Positions 5,692 through 12,369 of a DNA stretch of 15,769 nucleotides are shown here, in pieces. Positions within the stretch are counted from its first letter, which is position 1, and each line of letters starts with the position of its first letter. The stretch lies in assembly GCA_900543845.1 (NCBI GenBank), contig UQTD01000046.1, positions 1 through 15,769 of the forward strand. Reading direction: 5' to 3'. This DNA is from an uncultured Collinsella sp. (lineage in GTDB: Bacteria > Actinomycetota > Coriobacteriia > Coriobacteriales > Coriobacteriaceae). Under the pieces are notes generated by a model that did no database searches, was not told where the DNA came from, and saw nothing but the letters and a program-made list of their open reading frames with translations. Made by a program: the position numbers and the translations under genes.

Positions 5692-6996
5692 TTGAAGGCG
5701 GACACTCAAACCATCGACATCCTGTTGTTGGGCAGCGGCGGCCGCGAGCATGCTCTGGCAGCAAAGCTCGCAGCATCACCGCGCGCCGGCAAGCTCTACA
5801 TTGCGCCGGGTAACGGCGGCACCGCGAGCTGCGGCGAGAACGTGGTTCTCGACGATTGCGATCCTGCGGCCGTGGCGGCGTTTGCGCAGAGCCACGGATG
5901 CGGACTCGTGGTGATTGGCCCCGAGGCTCCGCTCGTGGCGGGCGTTGCCGATGCCGTGCGCGCGGTGGGCATTCCCTGCTTTGGCCCGGGTGCCGAGGGC
6001 GCTCAGATGGAGGGCTCCAAGCTGTTCTCCAAGCAGCTCATGGAGCGTGCCGGCATTCCGACGGCCGCCTACGGCTCGTTCACTGACGAGGCTTCGGCTC
6101 TTGCCTACGTGCGCGAGCAGGGCGCCCCGCTGGTCGTGAAGGCAGACGGCCTGGCCGCAGGCAAGGGCGTTATCGTGGCGACTGAGCTCGAGCAGGCCGA
6201 AGAGGCCGTGCGCGAATGCTTTGGCGGAGCCTTTGGTGATGCCGGCAACACCGTTGTCATTGAGGAGATGCTGGTTGGCCCCGAGTGCTCGCTGCTGGCC
6301 TTTACCGACGGCAAGACCGTGCGTCCTATGGCCACCTCGCAGGATCACAAGCGTGCACTCGAGGGCGACAAGGGCCCCAACACCGGTGGCATGGGCGTCT
6401 ACAGCCCGGTGCCTATCGTGACCGACGAGGAGCACGCCACCATGGTGAAGGTCATGGAGCAGACCGTGGCCGAGCTCGCCGCCGAGGGCATCGACTACCG
6501 CGGCTGCCTGTATGGCGGCTTTATGCTCACCCCCGCCGGCCCCAAGGTGCTGGAGTTCAACGCCCGCTTTGGCGACCCCGAGACGCAGGTCGTGCTGCCG
6601 CGCCTCAAGAACGACCTGGTCGAGGTTATGCTCGCCTGCGCCAACTGCGAGCTTGATCAGATTGAGCTCGACTGGCGTGACGAGTGGGCCGTGGCTGTTG
6701 TCCTGACGAGCGCGGGCTATCCCGGCAGCTACGAGAAGGGCAAAGTCATCACCGGCATCGCCGACGCCGAGGCCATGGAGAACGTGACCGTGTACCATGC
6801 CGGCACCGCCGTGGTGGACGGTCAGCTCGTGACCAACGGCGGTCGTGTGCTTGCCGTGACCGCGCTGGGCGACACATTTGAGAACGCCCGCAACCTTGCC
6901 TACGAGGCCTGCGAGAAGATTGATTTTGAGGGCAAGACCCTGCGTCACGACATCGGCCTGCGCGCGCTGCGTGGCCGCGACGCCTGGGATGCCTAA
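5692..6996 (+). CDS. purD: Phosphoribosylamine-glycine ligase (GAR synthetase)
   Basis: PurD condenses 5-phosphoribosylamine and glycine with ATP to GAR, step two of purine synthesis. From TTG 5692 the protein has 434 residues, normal for the family. LGSGGREHALA (13-23) opens the N-terminal domain; the ATP-grasp fold shows VVKADGLAAGKGV (148-160), SQDHKRALEGDKGPNTGGMG (216-235) and the metal-binding EFNARFGDPETQ (288-299). The TTG start is chosen because AGAGGAGG (5679-5686) lies 5 nt upstream. The frame is open back to 5524, but that would overlap purA and translate the intergenic hairpin. The Nudix gene follows 21 nt later, implying co-transcription. Confidence 0.96.
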   Translation: MKADTQTIDILLLGSGGREHALAAKLAASPRAGKLYIAPGNGGTASCGENVVLDDCDPAAVAAFAQSHGCGLVVIGPEAPLVAGVADAVRAVGIPCFGPGAEGAQMEGSKLFSKQLMERAGIPTAAYGSFTDEASALAYVREQGAPLVVKADGLAAGKGVIVATELEQAEEAVRECFGGAFGDAGNTVVIEEMLVGPECSLLAFTDGKTVRPMATSQDHKRALEGDKGPNTGGMGVYSPVPIVTDEEHATMVKVMEQTVAELAAEGIDYRGCLYGGFMLTPAGPKVLEFNARFGDPETQVVLPRLKNDLVEVMLACANCELDQIELDWRDEWAVAVVLTSAGYPGSYEKGKVITGIADAEAMENVTVYHAGTAVVDGQLVTNGGRVLAVTALGDTFENARNLAYEACEKIDFEGKTLRHDIGLRALRGRDAWDA

Positions 6997-7017
6997 AGTC
7001 CGAGAGGGATGAGACGG

Positions 7018-7713
7018 ATGGACGAGAAGAACGAAGAGCTCGTGGACGCGCAGATCGTCGAAGAGGACAGCCGCATGTATGGGCGCGCCGAGGGCGAGCC
7101 TGGTGGCGAGGTCGCTGACGAGCCGGCGCTGGTGCTGGGCGATGACGACCCGCACGATGCCGAGCTGCACGAGAAGATTCTTTCGGAGGAGTGCGCCTGG
7201 AAGGGTAAGATCCTCGACGTCCACCGTCTTGAGGTTGAACTGCCCAACGGTCACCGTAGCGCCCGCGATATCGTTCGCCATCCGGGTGCGGCGGCCGTTG
7301 TGGCACTGACCGAGAGCGGCAAGATCGTACTGGTGCGTCAGTACCGCACCGCCATCGACCGCGTGACGGTCGAGATTCCCGCCGGCAAGCTCGACCCAGG
7401 CGAGGACCCGCTCGATTGCGCCAAGCGCGAGCTGCATGAGGAGACGGGCTTTAGGGCCGGTCGCATTCGCTTTTTGACGTCGATTGTCACGTCCTGCGGC
7501 TTCTGTGACGAGATCATTCACATCTATCTGGCCACCAAGCTCGAGTTTGATGCGCCCAACCCCGATGATGACGAGTTCGTCAACGTGGATCTGGTGCCGC
7601 TGCACGAGCTGATCGACGCCGTGCTCGACGGTAAGATCGAAGATGCCAAGACCGTCGTGGGCGCCTTGGCCTGCGATAGCATCGCGCACCGACTAGGCGG
7701 GGCCGAACTTTAA
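7018..7713 (+). CDS. Nudix hydrolase, ADP-ribose pyrophosphatase type
   Basis: Residues 60-220 look like the NudF/ADP-sugar pyrophosphatase family, which cleaves ADP-ribose to AMP and ribose 5-phosphate. The Nudix box is complete: G123, E129 and RELHEETGF (137-145), preceded by VEIPAGKLDPGE and by IVLVRQYRTAIDR, as in NudF. Substrate is inferred from family only. The first 55 or so residues are an extra, strongly acidic, probably disordered segment (EELVDAQIVEEDSR, ADEPALVLGDDDPHD), absent from typical NudF. ATG 7018 is favoured since GAGAGGG (7002-7008) is 9 nt upstream; ATG 7009 is in frame but touches that site. Closely behind purD (21 nt), probably one transcript. AMP or ribose-5-phosphate release would connect it to purine salvage. 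Confidence 0.9.
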   Translation: MDEKNEELVDAQIVEEDSRMYGRAEGEPGGEVADEPALVLGDDDPHDAELHEKILSEECAWKGKILDVHRLEVELPNGHRSARDIVRHPGAAAVVALTESGKIVLVRQYRTAIDRVTVEIPAGKLDPGEDPLDCAKRELHEETGFRAGRIRFLTSIVTSCGFCDEIIHIYLATKLEFDAPNPDDDEFVNVDLVPLHELIDAVLDGKIEDAKTVVGALACDSIAHRLGGAEL

Positions 7714-7716
7714 CGA

Positions 7717-7740
7717 GCGGGAATGATCCCGCAGGTTTGT
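7717..7740 (+). terminator. Weak hairpin after the Nudix gene
   Basis: GCGGGA (7717-7722) pairs with TCCCGC (7727-7732) around a 4-nt loop, 3 nt past the stop codon and followed by AGGTTTGTGT. The short stem and poor T-tract make it a marginal terminator of the purD-Nudix transcript. Confidence 0.35.
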
Positions 7741-7751
7741 GTAAGTCAGCG

Positions 7752-7851
7752 AAAGTGCTCCATTTGAGACAAGGTGGCCTAAAAGAGGAGGGAAGCGTAT
7801 GGATATACGCGACCGACGATTGAAGGCCAGATTGTCCAAATGGAGCACTTG
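7752..7851. repeat. Palindromic element with about 27-bp imperfect terminal inverted repeats
   Basis: The left arm 7753-7780 and right arm 7824-7850 are inverted repeats. They share a 14-bp perfect outer block (AAGTGCTCCATTTG), then GACAA, then TGGCCT, with one gap and two mismatches. CAGCG flanks the element on both sides (7747-7751 and 7852-7856), one base out from each end, as a target-site duplication might. The 43-nt centre holds the Shine-Dalgarno AGAGGAGGGA (7784-7793) and an inner hairpin, GCGTAT-GGAT-ATACGC (7795-7810), that contains the ATG at 7799. It could be a MITE-like insertion or a cis-regulatory RNA fold of the transporter mRNA. Confidence 0.6.
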
Positions 7852-7866
7852 CAGCGTCGAGACGAA

Positions 7867-7888
7867 ACGCGGTTTGGTAAAACCGCGT
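7867..7888 (+). promoter_or_regulatory. Hairpin just before the internal start of the ABC gene
   Basis: ACGCGGTTT (7867-7875) and AAACCGCGT (7880-7888) form a perfect 9-bp stem with loop GGTA. It ends immediately before AAGGTG (7889-7894), the ribosome-binding site of ATG 7898. It could lower or gate initiation there. Confidence 0.5.
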
Positions 7889-7897
7889 AAGGTGATT

Positions 7898-9667
7898 ATG
7901 CTGAAAAGGTTTCTTTCTTACTACAAGCCCCAGATGGGGCTTTTTGTTGCCGATACTGTTTGCGCCCTGGTGCTTGCCGCCATTGACTTGGCGTTTCCCA
8001 TTATCCTGCGCAATCTGACTGGCGGGCTCTTTACCCAGGGTCAGGCTGCTATTATGCAGGCGCTCGGTATGATCGCGGTTGGCCTGGTGCTGATGTATGC
8101 CATCCGTTGCGCCTGTCGCTACTTTGTGAGTTACTGGGGCCACGTGATGGGCGCGCGCATGGAGTCCAAGATGCGCGAGGACCTGTTCGATCAGTACGAG
8201 CGCTTTAGCTTTGCGTATTTCGATCGCAACAGCTCGGGTGACATGATGAGCCGCGTGGTCAACGACCTGTTCGATATCTGCGAGGCGGCACACCACGTGC
8301 CCGAGTGGATTATCATCTGCGGCATCGAGATCGTCGGCTCGTTTGTGATCCTCTTTGCTATTGCCCCGGTGCTGGCGCTTGCCATGGCCGTGGTGACGGC
8401 GGTGTTTGCGGTCATCATGTTTTGGCAGAACATGCGCATGCGTGAGGTCTTTAGCGACAACCGCAAAAAGATCAGCGGTATTAATGCTCAGCTGCAGGAT
8501 TCGCTGGCGGGCATGCGCGTGGTCAAGAGTTTTGCGAACGAGGAGGCTGAGCGCTCCAAGTTCCGCGCCTCTAACGACCGCTATCTTTCGTCCAAGGAGA
8601 ATATGTATCACGCCATGGGCGTCTACACAGCGACGTATGGCCTGCTCTCGGGCGTGCTGTACGTGATCGTGGTGCTGCTGGGTGGTTGGCTCGTTGCCCA
8701 GGGTCAGCTGCAGGCGGTCGATATGGCGACCTTTGCACTCTACATTTCGCTGTTCTGCACCCCGCTCGAGACGCTTGTGAACTCGGCTGAAACGTATCAG
8801 AAGGCCATCGCCGGCTTTAAACGCATGGACGAGGTGCTTTCGACCGCTCCGGATATCCAGGATAAGCCGGATGCCACGGACCTGCAGGTGAAGGCTGGCG
8901 CGGTTGAATATCGCGACGTGTGCTTTAGCTACGAGGACGTTGAGCTCGGCGCAGGCGAAGAGGCTCGTCCCGTGATCGACCATATGAATCTGTCCATCAA
9001 GCCCGGACAGACCATTGCCCTGGTTGGCCCCTCGGGCGGTGGCAAGTCCACGACGTGTTCGCTGCTGCCGCGCTTTTATGACGTGGCTGCTGGATCCGTC
9101 AGCATCGACGGCCAAGACGTGCGCGACGTGACGCAGCAGAGCCTGCGCCGCGCCATTGGCCTGGTGCAACAGGATGTCTATCTGTTTGACGGTACGATTG
9201 GCGAGAACATCGCCTACGGCAAGCCGGGCGCCACGGCAGAAGAGGTCGCCGAGGCCGCCCGCCGCGCCAATATCGATGCCTTCATTGAGTCGCTGCCGCA
9301 GGGCTACGACACGGTCGTGGGCGAGCGCGGCAGCCGTCTTTCGGGCGGCCAGAAGCAGCGCGTAGCCATTGCGCGCGTGTTTCTCAAGAACCCCAAGATC
9401 CTGATCCTGGACGAGGCGACGAGCGCCTTGGATAACGAGAGCGAGGAGGCGGTGCAGGAGTCGCTCGAGCGCCTGGCGCGCGGTCGCACCACGATCATCA
9501 TCGCCCACCGTCTCTCGACCATTAAACATGCCGACGAGATTGCGACCGTCGAGCATGGTCGCGTTGTGGAACGTGGTACGCACGAGCAGCTTCTCGCCCG
9601 CGGCGGCACCTATGCCCGTTACTATCGAATGCAGTTCGAAGGTGCGCGTGCGCACGAGCTCGACTGA
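7898..9667 (+). CDS. ABC transporter, fused permease/ATPase half-transporter
   Basis: An exporter-type half-transporter of 589 residues from ATG 7898. The transmembrane domain spans about 1-310, with hydrophobic segments near 15-38, 52-75, 135-178 and 245-292 and the typical coupling-region motif FDRNSSGDMMSRVVND (108-123). The nucleotide-binding domain shows Walker A GPSGGGKST (377-385), Q-loop Gln425, signature LSGGQ (481-485), Walker B ILILDEATSALD with catalytic Glu506, and H-loop His537. All ATPase residues are intact, so it may work as a homodimer. Substrate is unknown; relatives export lipids, peptides or drugs. The frame is open back to ATG 7799, which has the stronger Shine-Dalgarno and would add 33 basic, non-family residues encoded by the palindromic element. 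I favour 7898 on family length but cannot exclude both. The next gene follows after 19 nt. Confidence 0.9.
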   Translation: MLKRFLSYYKPQMGLFVADTVCALVLAAIDLAFPIILRNLTGGLFTQGQAAIMQALGMIAVGLVLMYAIRCACRYFVSYWGHVMGARMESKMREDLFDQYERFSFAYFDRNSSGDMMSRVVNDLFDICEAAHHVPEWIIICGIEIVGSFVILFAIAPVLALAMAVVTAVFAVIMFWQNMRMREVFSDNRKKISGINAQLQDSLAGMRVVKSFANEEAERSKFRASNDRYLSSKENMYHAMGVYTATYGLLSGVLYVIVVLLGGWLVAQGQLQAVDMATFALYISLFCTPLETLVNSAETYQKAIAGFKRMDEVLSTAPDIQDKPDATDLQVKAGAVEYRDVCFSYEDVELGAGEEARPVIDHMNLSIKPGQTIALVGPSGGGKSTTCSLLPRFYDVAAGSVSIDGQDVRDVTQQSLRRAIGLVQQDVYLFDGTIGENIAYGKPGATAEEVAEAARRANIDAFIESLPQGYDTVVGERGSRLSGGQKQRVAIARVFLKNPKILILDEATSALDNESEEAVQESLERLARGRTTIIIAHRLSTIKHADEIATVEHGRVVERGTHEQLLARGGTYARYYRMQFEGARAHELD

Positions 9668-9686
9668 TTGATATGACAGGAAGTAT

Positions 9687-10646
9687 ATGGCTGAGAAGAA
9701 CCCTTTGACTCCGGAAGAAGTGACGGAGTTATTCTCCGAGATCGACGCATCCGGCGTTTTGGATCCGACGCTTGCCAAAAAGCGCACCGAGCGCATGCGC
9801 GAAAAAGAGGCCGCGGCCAAGCGCGGCGACAAGGCGGCGCTGGCGCAGCTTCGCAGCGAAGATCGCGCGAGCCAGACAAAGCAGATCGACCCGCTGTCCG
9901 AGGATGACCCTTCGGGCTCGCAGGTGAGCCATACCATTACGAAGACCGCCATGGCCGTAGTTATCGGCATTCTGGTGTTGATCGTGGGCATGCAGATTGG
10001 CTACGGCGTGATGCGCCGCCTGAACACCGCCAACCTGTCCGAGAGCGTTTCGGTCGATACCGTTTCTACAGCACTCAAGGGTGGACTCGAGTGGGGCAAC
10101 GGCTTTACGCAGTTCCCGCTCGACTTTAGTGTCGACGAGGCGGACGAGCGCACGGGTACGGTAGAGGTGACGGTGTTGGACACGTCGTCTGCCAACGAGC
10201 TCGAGCTGCTGTCTAACGGGCAGATTCAGGCTGCGGCACTTGCGACCAACGCGTTGCTCAACGATAAGATCGACCGCGTGGTGTATAACGTGCACGCCTA
10301 TATCGACGAGGACAGCAAGATCCAGCACGACTCTTTCTTTGGCATGTTTCCCGCACGGGGCCATCAGAGCGCCATTCTGACGTTTGTGTGGACCAAGAGC
10401 TCGTCAAATGCCACGAGCATCGACTGGAAGATGCGTATCGTGAGCATGGACGACACGATTGCCGAGCGCATCCAAAAGCAGGTGAACTCGGTGTCGTCAC
10501 TGATTGAGGACCCGGCGGTAAGCCAGACCAAGATTGACGAGGAAAAGGCCGAGCGCGACTTGGAACATCGCCTGCACGGTCGCGAGATCTTCCGCGGTGG
10601 CAAGCCCGACCGCGCGCCGTCCGATCTGCTGGAGCAGGATAAATAA
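9687..10646 (+). CDS. Hypothetical single-pass membrane protein
   Basis: I do not recognise this 319-residue protein. Residues 1-86 are charged and probably cytoplasmic, opening with a helix-like PLTPEEVTELFSEID and an Arg/Lys/Glu/Ala-rich stretch (31-50). One clear transmembrane segment spans about 87-109 (AVVIGILVLIVGMQIGYGVM). Residues 110-270 would be extracytoplasmic and look folded: alternating strands, a TVEVTVLDTSSANELELL stretch and several aromatic residues. The tail (280-319) is charged again. No signal peptidase or lipobox site is seen. AGGAAG (9678-9683) lies 3 nt before ATG 9687. It directly follows the ABC transporter and is closed off by a terminator, so the two probably act together, perhaps as an accessory subunit. 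That link is inference from position. Confidence 0.8.
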   Translation: MAEKNPLTPEEVTELFSEIDASGVLDPTLAKKRTERMREKEAAAKRGDKAALAQLRSEDRASQTKQIDPLSEDDPSGSQVSHTITKTAMAVVIGILVLIVGMQIGYGVMRRLNTANLSESVSVDTVSTALKGGLEWGNGFTQFPLDFSVDEADERTGTVEVTVLDTSSANELELLSNGQIQAAALATNALLNDKIDRVVYNVHAYIDEDSKIQHDSFFGMFPARGHQSAILTFVWTKSSSNATSIDWKMRIVSMDDTIAERIQKQVNSVSSLIEDPAVSQTKIDEEKAERDLEHRLHGREIFRGGKPDRAPSDLLEQDK

Positions 10647-10652
10647 GACGCC

Positions 10653-10693
10653 ATCATCCCGCGTGAGCCAAGTGCCCGCGCGGGATGATTTTT
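10653..10693 (+). terminator. Intrinsic terminator after the transporter operon
   Basis: ATCATCCCGCG (10653-10663) pairs perfectly with CGCGGGATGAT (10679-10689), an 11-bp stem, followed by a run of five T (10689-10693). Its 3' arm and T-tract are shared with the left arm of the palindromic element at 10685-10791, so the two structures exclude each other. Confidence 0.88.
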
Positions 10694-10791
10694 CTGGGAC
10701 GGGGATTAAATAATCATTCTGAGAGCGGGACTTTGTCGCCAACTGCATACATGGCAGACTGATTTTTCAATCCCCGTTCCAGAAAAATCAT
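10685..10791. repeat. Palindromic element with 23-bp terminal inverted repeats
   Basis: The left arm 10685-10707 and right arm 10769-10791 are complementary over 23 bp with a single mismatch that becomes a G-U pair in RNA. The arm core is TTTTTCTGG, one variable base, then ACGGGGATT. The 61-nt centre contains a short CTGC/GCAG hairpin (10743-10757), and AATCAT at 10712-10717 repeats the outer end of the right arm. No open frame or obvious target duplication is present. It lies between the transporter operon and the carA leader and overlaps the terminator. A short mobile or REP-like element is the likeliest reading. Confidence 0.6.
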
Positions 10792-10852
10792 TATGCATAG
10801 AAAGTCATAATTATCATTTCGTAAACATTTCGATGAAATTAACGCCATGGCG

Positions 10853-10878
10853 CATACTTGCGGTTAAAATACCGCAAG
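10853..10878 (+). promoter_or_regulatory. Candidate carA promoter region with hairpin
   Basis: Two -10-like hexamers, CATACT (10853-10858) and TAAAAT (10865-10870), lie 75-60 nt before carA, but neither has a good -35. TAAAAT forms the loop of a perfect 8-bp palindrome (CTTGCGGT 10857-10864, ACCGCAAG 10871-10878), which may be an operator. Upstream, ATTTC-GAT-GAAAT (10827-10839) is another small palindrome. The promoter must lie in this region if the terminator at 10653-10693 is effective. Confidence 0.35.
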
Positions 10879-10899
10879 GCCTAACTACCAACCTTTAAG

Positions 10900-10917
10900 C
10901 CGGTCCGGAGAGACCGG
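10900..10917 (+). promoter_or_regulatory. PyrR-binding hairpin in the carA leader
   Basis: CCGGTC (10900-10905) and GACCGG (10912-10917) form a 6-bp stem around the hexaloop CGGAGA. The PyrR consensus is ARUCCNGNGAGGYU, that is stem ARUC/GGYU around loop CNGNGA. Here the loop matches exactly and the differences in the stem are compensated (A-U to G-C, U-G to U-A). The Shine-Dalgarno AAGGAG (10919-10924) starts one base after the stem, so bound PyrR plus UMP would block ribosome loading. No terminator/antiterminator pair is visible, which points to translational control. Confidence 0.7.
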
Positions 10918-10928
10918 GAAGGAGAATT

Positions 10929-12368
10929 ATGGCGAACAACCATACTGCGGGCACTGCTGCCCGCACCTTCGCGCCCAGCGAGCTTTGCCAGCGCATGCTG
11001 GCCAAAACCAGCAAGGGCACCTGCGGTCCCTGCATCCTGTACCTTGAGGATGGGACCGTTTTTTATGGCCGTGCATGTGGTGCCGAGGGCACTGCGACCG
11101 GCGAGGTCTGCTTCAACACCTCGCTTGAGGGCTACTTTGAGGTCATGACCGACCCGAGCTATGCCGGCCAAATCGTAACCATGACCTATCCGCAGATCGG
11201 TAACTACGGCATCGACGAGACCGACGTCCAGTCGGCCTTCCCCGGTGATGCTACCCGCCCCGCGAGCGCTCCCGCCATGCGCGGCATGATCGTCCGCGAC
11301 ATGTGCGCCACGCCTTCCAACTGGCGCTCGGCCGTCAGCGTGCCGGAGTACCTGCGTGCCCACGGCATCGTCGCTATCGAGGGTGTCGACACCCGCGCTC
11401 TTGTGCGCCACCTGCGCGACAACGGTTCCAAGATGGGCATTATCTCGACTGAGATCTTTGACGTCGTCAAGCTTGCCGAGCGTCTGGCCGCAGCGCCGAC
11501 GCTGGTGGGCGAGAACCTGGTCAAGACCGTGAGTTGCCCTGAGCCCCACGCTTTTGCCGCGAGCGACCTGCCCGCTACGCATGACTTTGCGCTTGCCCCT
11601 GCCGCTCCCGCCCGCCACAAAGTGGTCGCCTACGACTGCGGCGTCAAGCGCGGCATTCTGGAGGGCCTGGTCCGCGCCGGCTGTGACCTTACTGTCGTGC
11701 CGTGGGATACGCCCGCCCAGCAGGTCCTCGACATGAATCCCGACGGTGTCTTTTTATCCAACGGCCCCGGCGACCCCGATGCCGTGGTGGAGACCTACGA
11801 GCAGGTGCAGCAGCTGATCGGTAAGGTGCCGGTCTTTGGCATTTGCCTTGGTCACCAGATGATCAGCTTGGCGTGCGGCGCCCAAATGGAAAAGCTTAAA
11901 TTCGGTCACCGTGGCGGTAACCAGCCGGTTATGAACCTGGTGAGCCGTCGCGTGGAGATCACCGCGCAAAACCATGGCTTTGGCCTGCTGTTCCCCAGCC
12001 TGGGCAAACTGATCCCGGAGCTTTCCGGCGGCGAGACCGAGCATGCGGCCGACGGCGACCTGCGCGCCTGGGTGCGTCGCGGTATCGCACCGGTCGTGAT
12101 GAACGAGCGCTTCGGCCGCATTCGCCTGACGCACGTGAACCTCAACGACGGCACCGCCGAGGGCATCCAGCTGCTCGACGCCCCGTGCTTCTCGGTCCAG
12201 TACCACCCCGAGGCCTCGCCCGGCCCCACCGATGCCCACTACCTCTTTACCGCCTTTACGCGACTCATGGACGGCGAGGAGAACTACCTGGACATCGACA
12301 CCGCGAAGGACCGTCTGCAGGGCTGGAATTTCGCCGAGACCGCCGCGACCGAGACCGAGGAGAACTAA
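10929..12368 (+). CDS. carA: Carbamoyl-phosphate synthetase small (glutaminase) subunit
   Basis: CarA hydrolyses glutamine and channels ammonia to CarB for carbamoyl phosphate. The N-terminal CarA domain covers about 36-200 (ILYLEDGTVFYGRA, FNTSLEGYFEVMTDPSY, EGVDTRALVRHLR). The class I glutaminase domain covers about 230-448, with VFLSNGPGDP (274-283), nucleophile Cys306 in GICLGHQ, FGHRGGNQPV, and His426/Glu428 in QYHPEAS. At 479 residues it is some 100 longer than usual: about 35 extra at the N-terminus, about 35 inserted between QNHGF (347-351) and THVNLNDGT (401-409), and about 25 at the C-terminus. Catalytic residues are intact. AAGGAG precedes ATG 10929 by 4 nt and lies next to a PyrR-type hairpin. 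carB begins one base after the stop. Confidence 0.97.
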   Translation: MANNHTAGTAARTFAPSELCQRMLAKTSKGTCGPCILYLEDGTVFYGRACGAEGTATGEVCFNTSLEGYFEVMTDPSYAGQIVTMTYPQIGNYGIDETDVQSAFPGDATRPASAPAMRGMIVRDMCATPSNWRSAVSVPEYLRAHGIVAIEGVDTRALVRHLRDNGSKMGIISTEIFDVVKLAERLAAAPTLVGENLVKTVSCPEPHAFAASDLPATHDFALAPAAPARHKVVAYDCGVKRGILEGLVRAGCDLTVVPWDTPAQQVLDMNPDGVFLSNGPGDPDAVVETYEQVQQLIGKVPVFGICLGHQMISLACGAQMEKLKFGHRGGNQPVMNLVSRRVEITAQNHGFGLLFPSLGKLIPELSGGETEHAADGDLRAWVRRGIAPVVMNERFGRIRLTHVNLNDGTAEGIQLLDAPCFSVQYHPEASPGPTDAHYLFTAFTRLMDGEENYLDIDTAKDRLQGWNFAETAATETEEN

Positions 12369-12369
12369 C

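Noticed and set aside
5776..7689. Minus-strand open frame of 637 codons opposite purD and the Nudix gene
   Set aside because: It is antisense to PurD ATP-grasp and Nudix motifs and has no recognisable domain.
7580..9991. Minus-strand open frame of 803 codons opposite the ABC transporter
   Set aside because: It covers intact ABC motifs on the other strand, has no ribosome-binding site and crosses both intergenic gaps.
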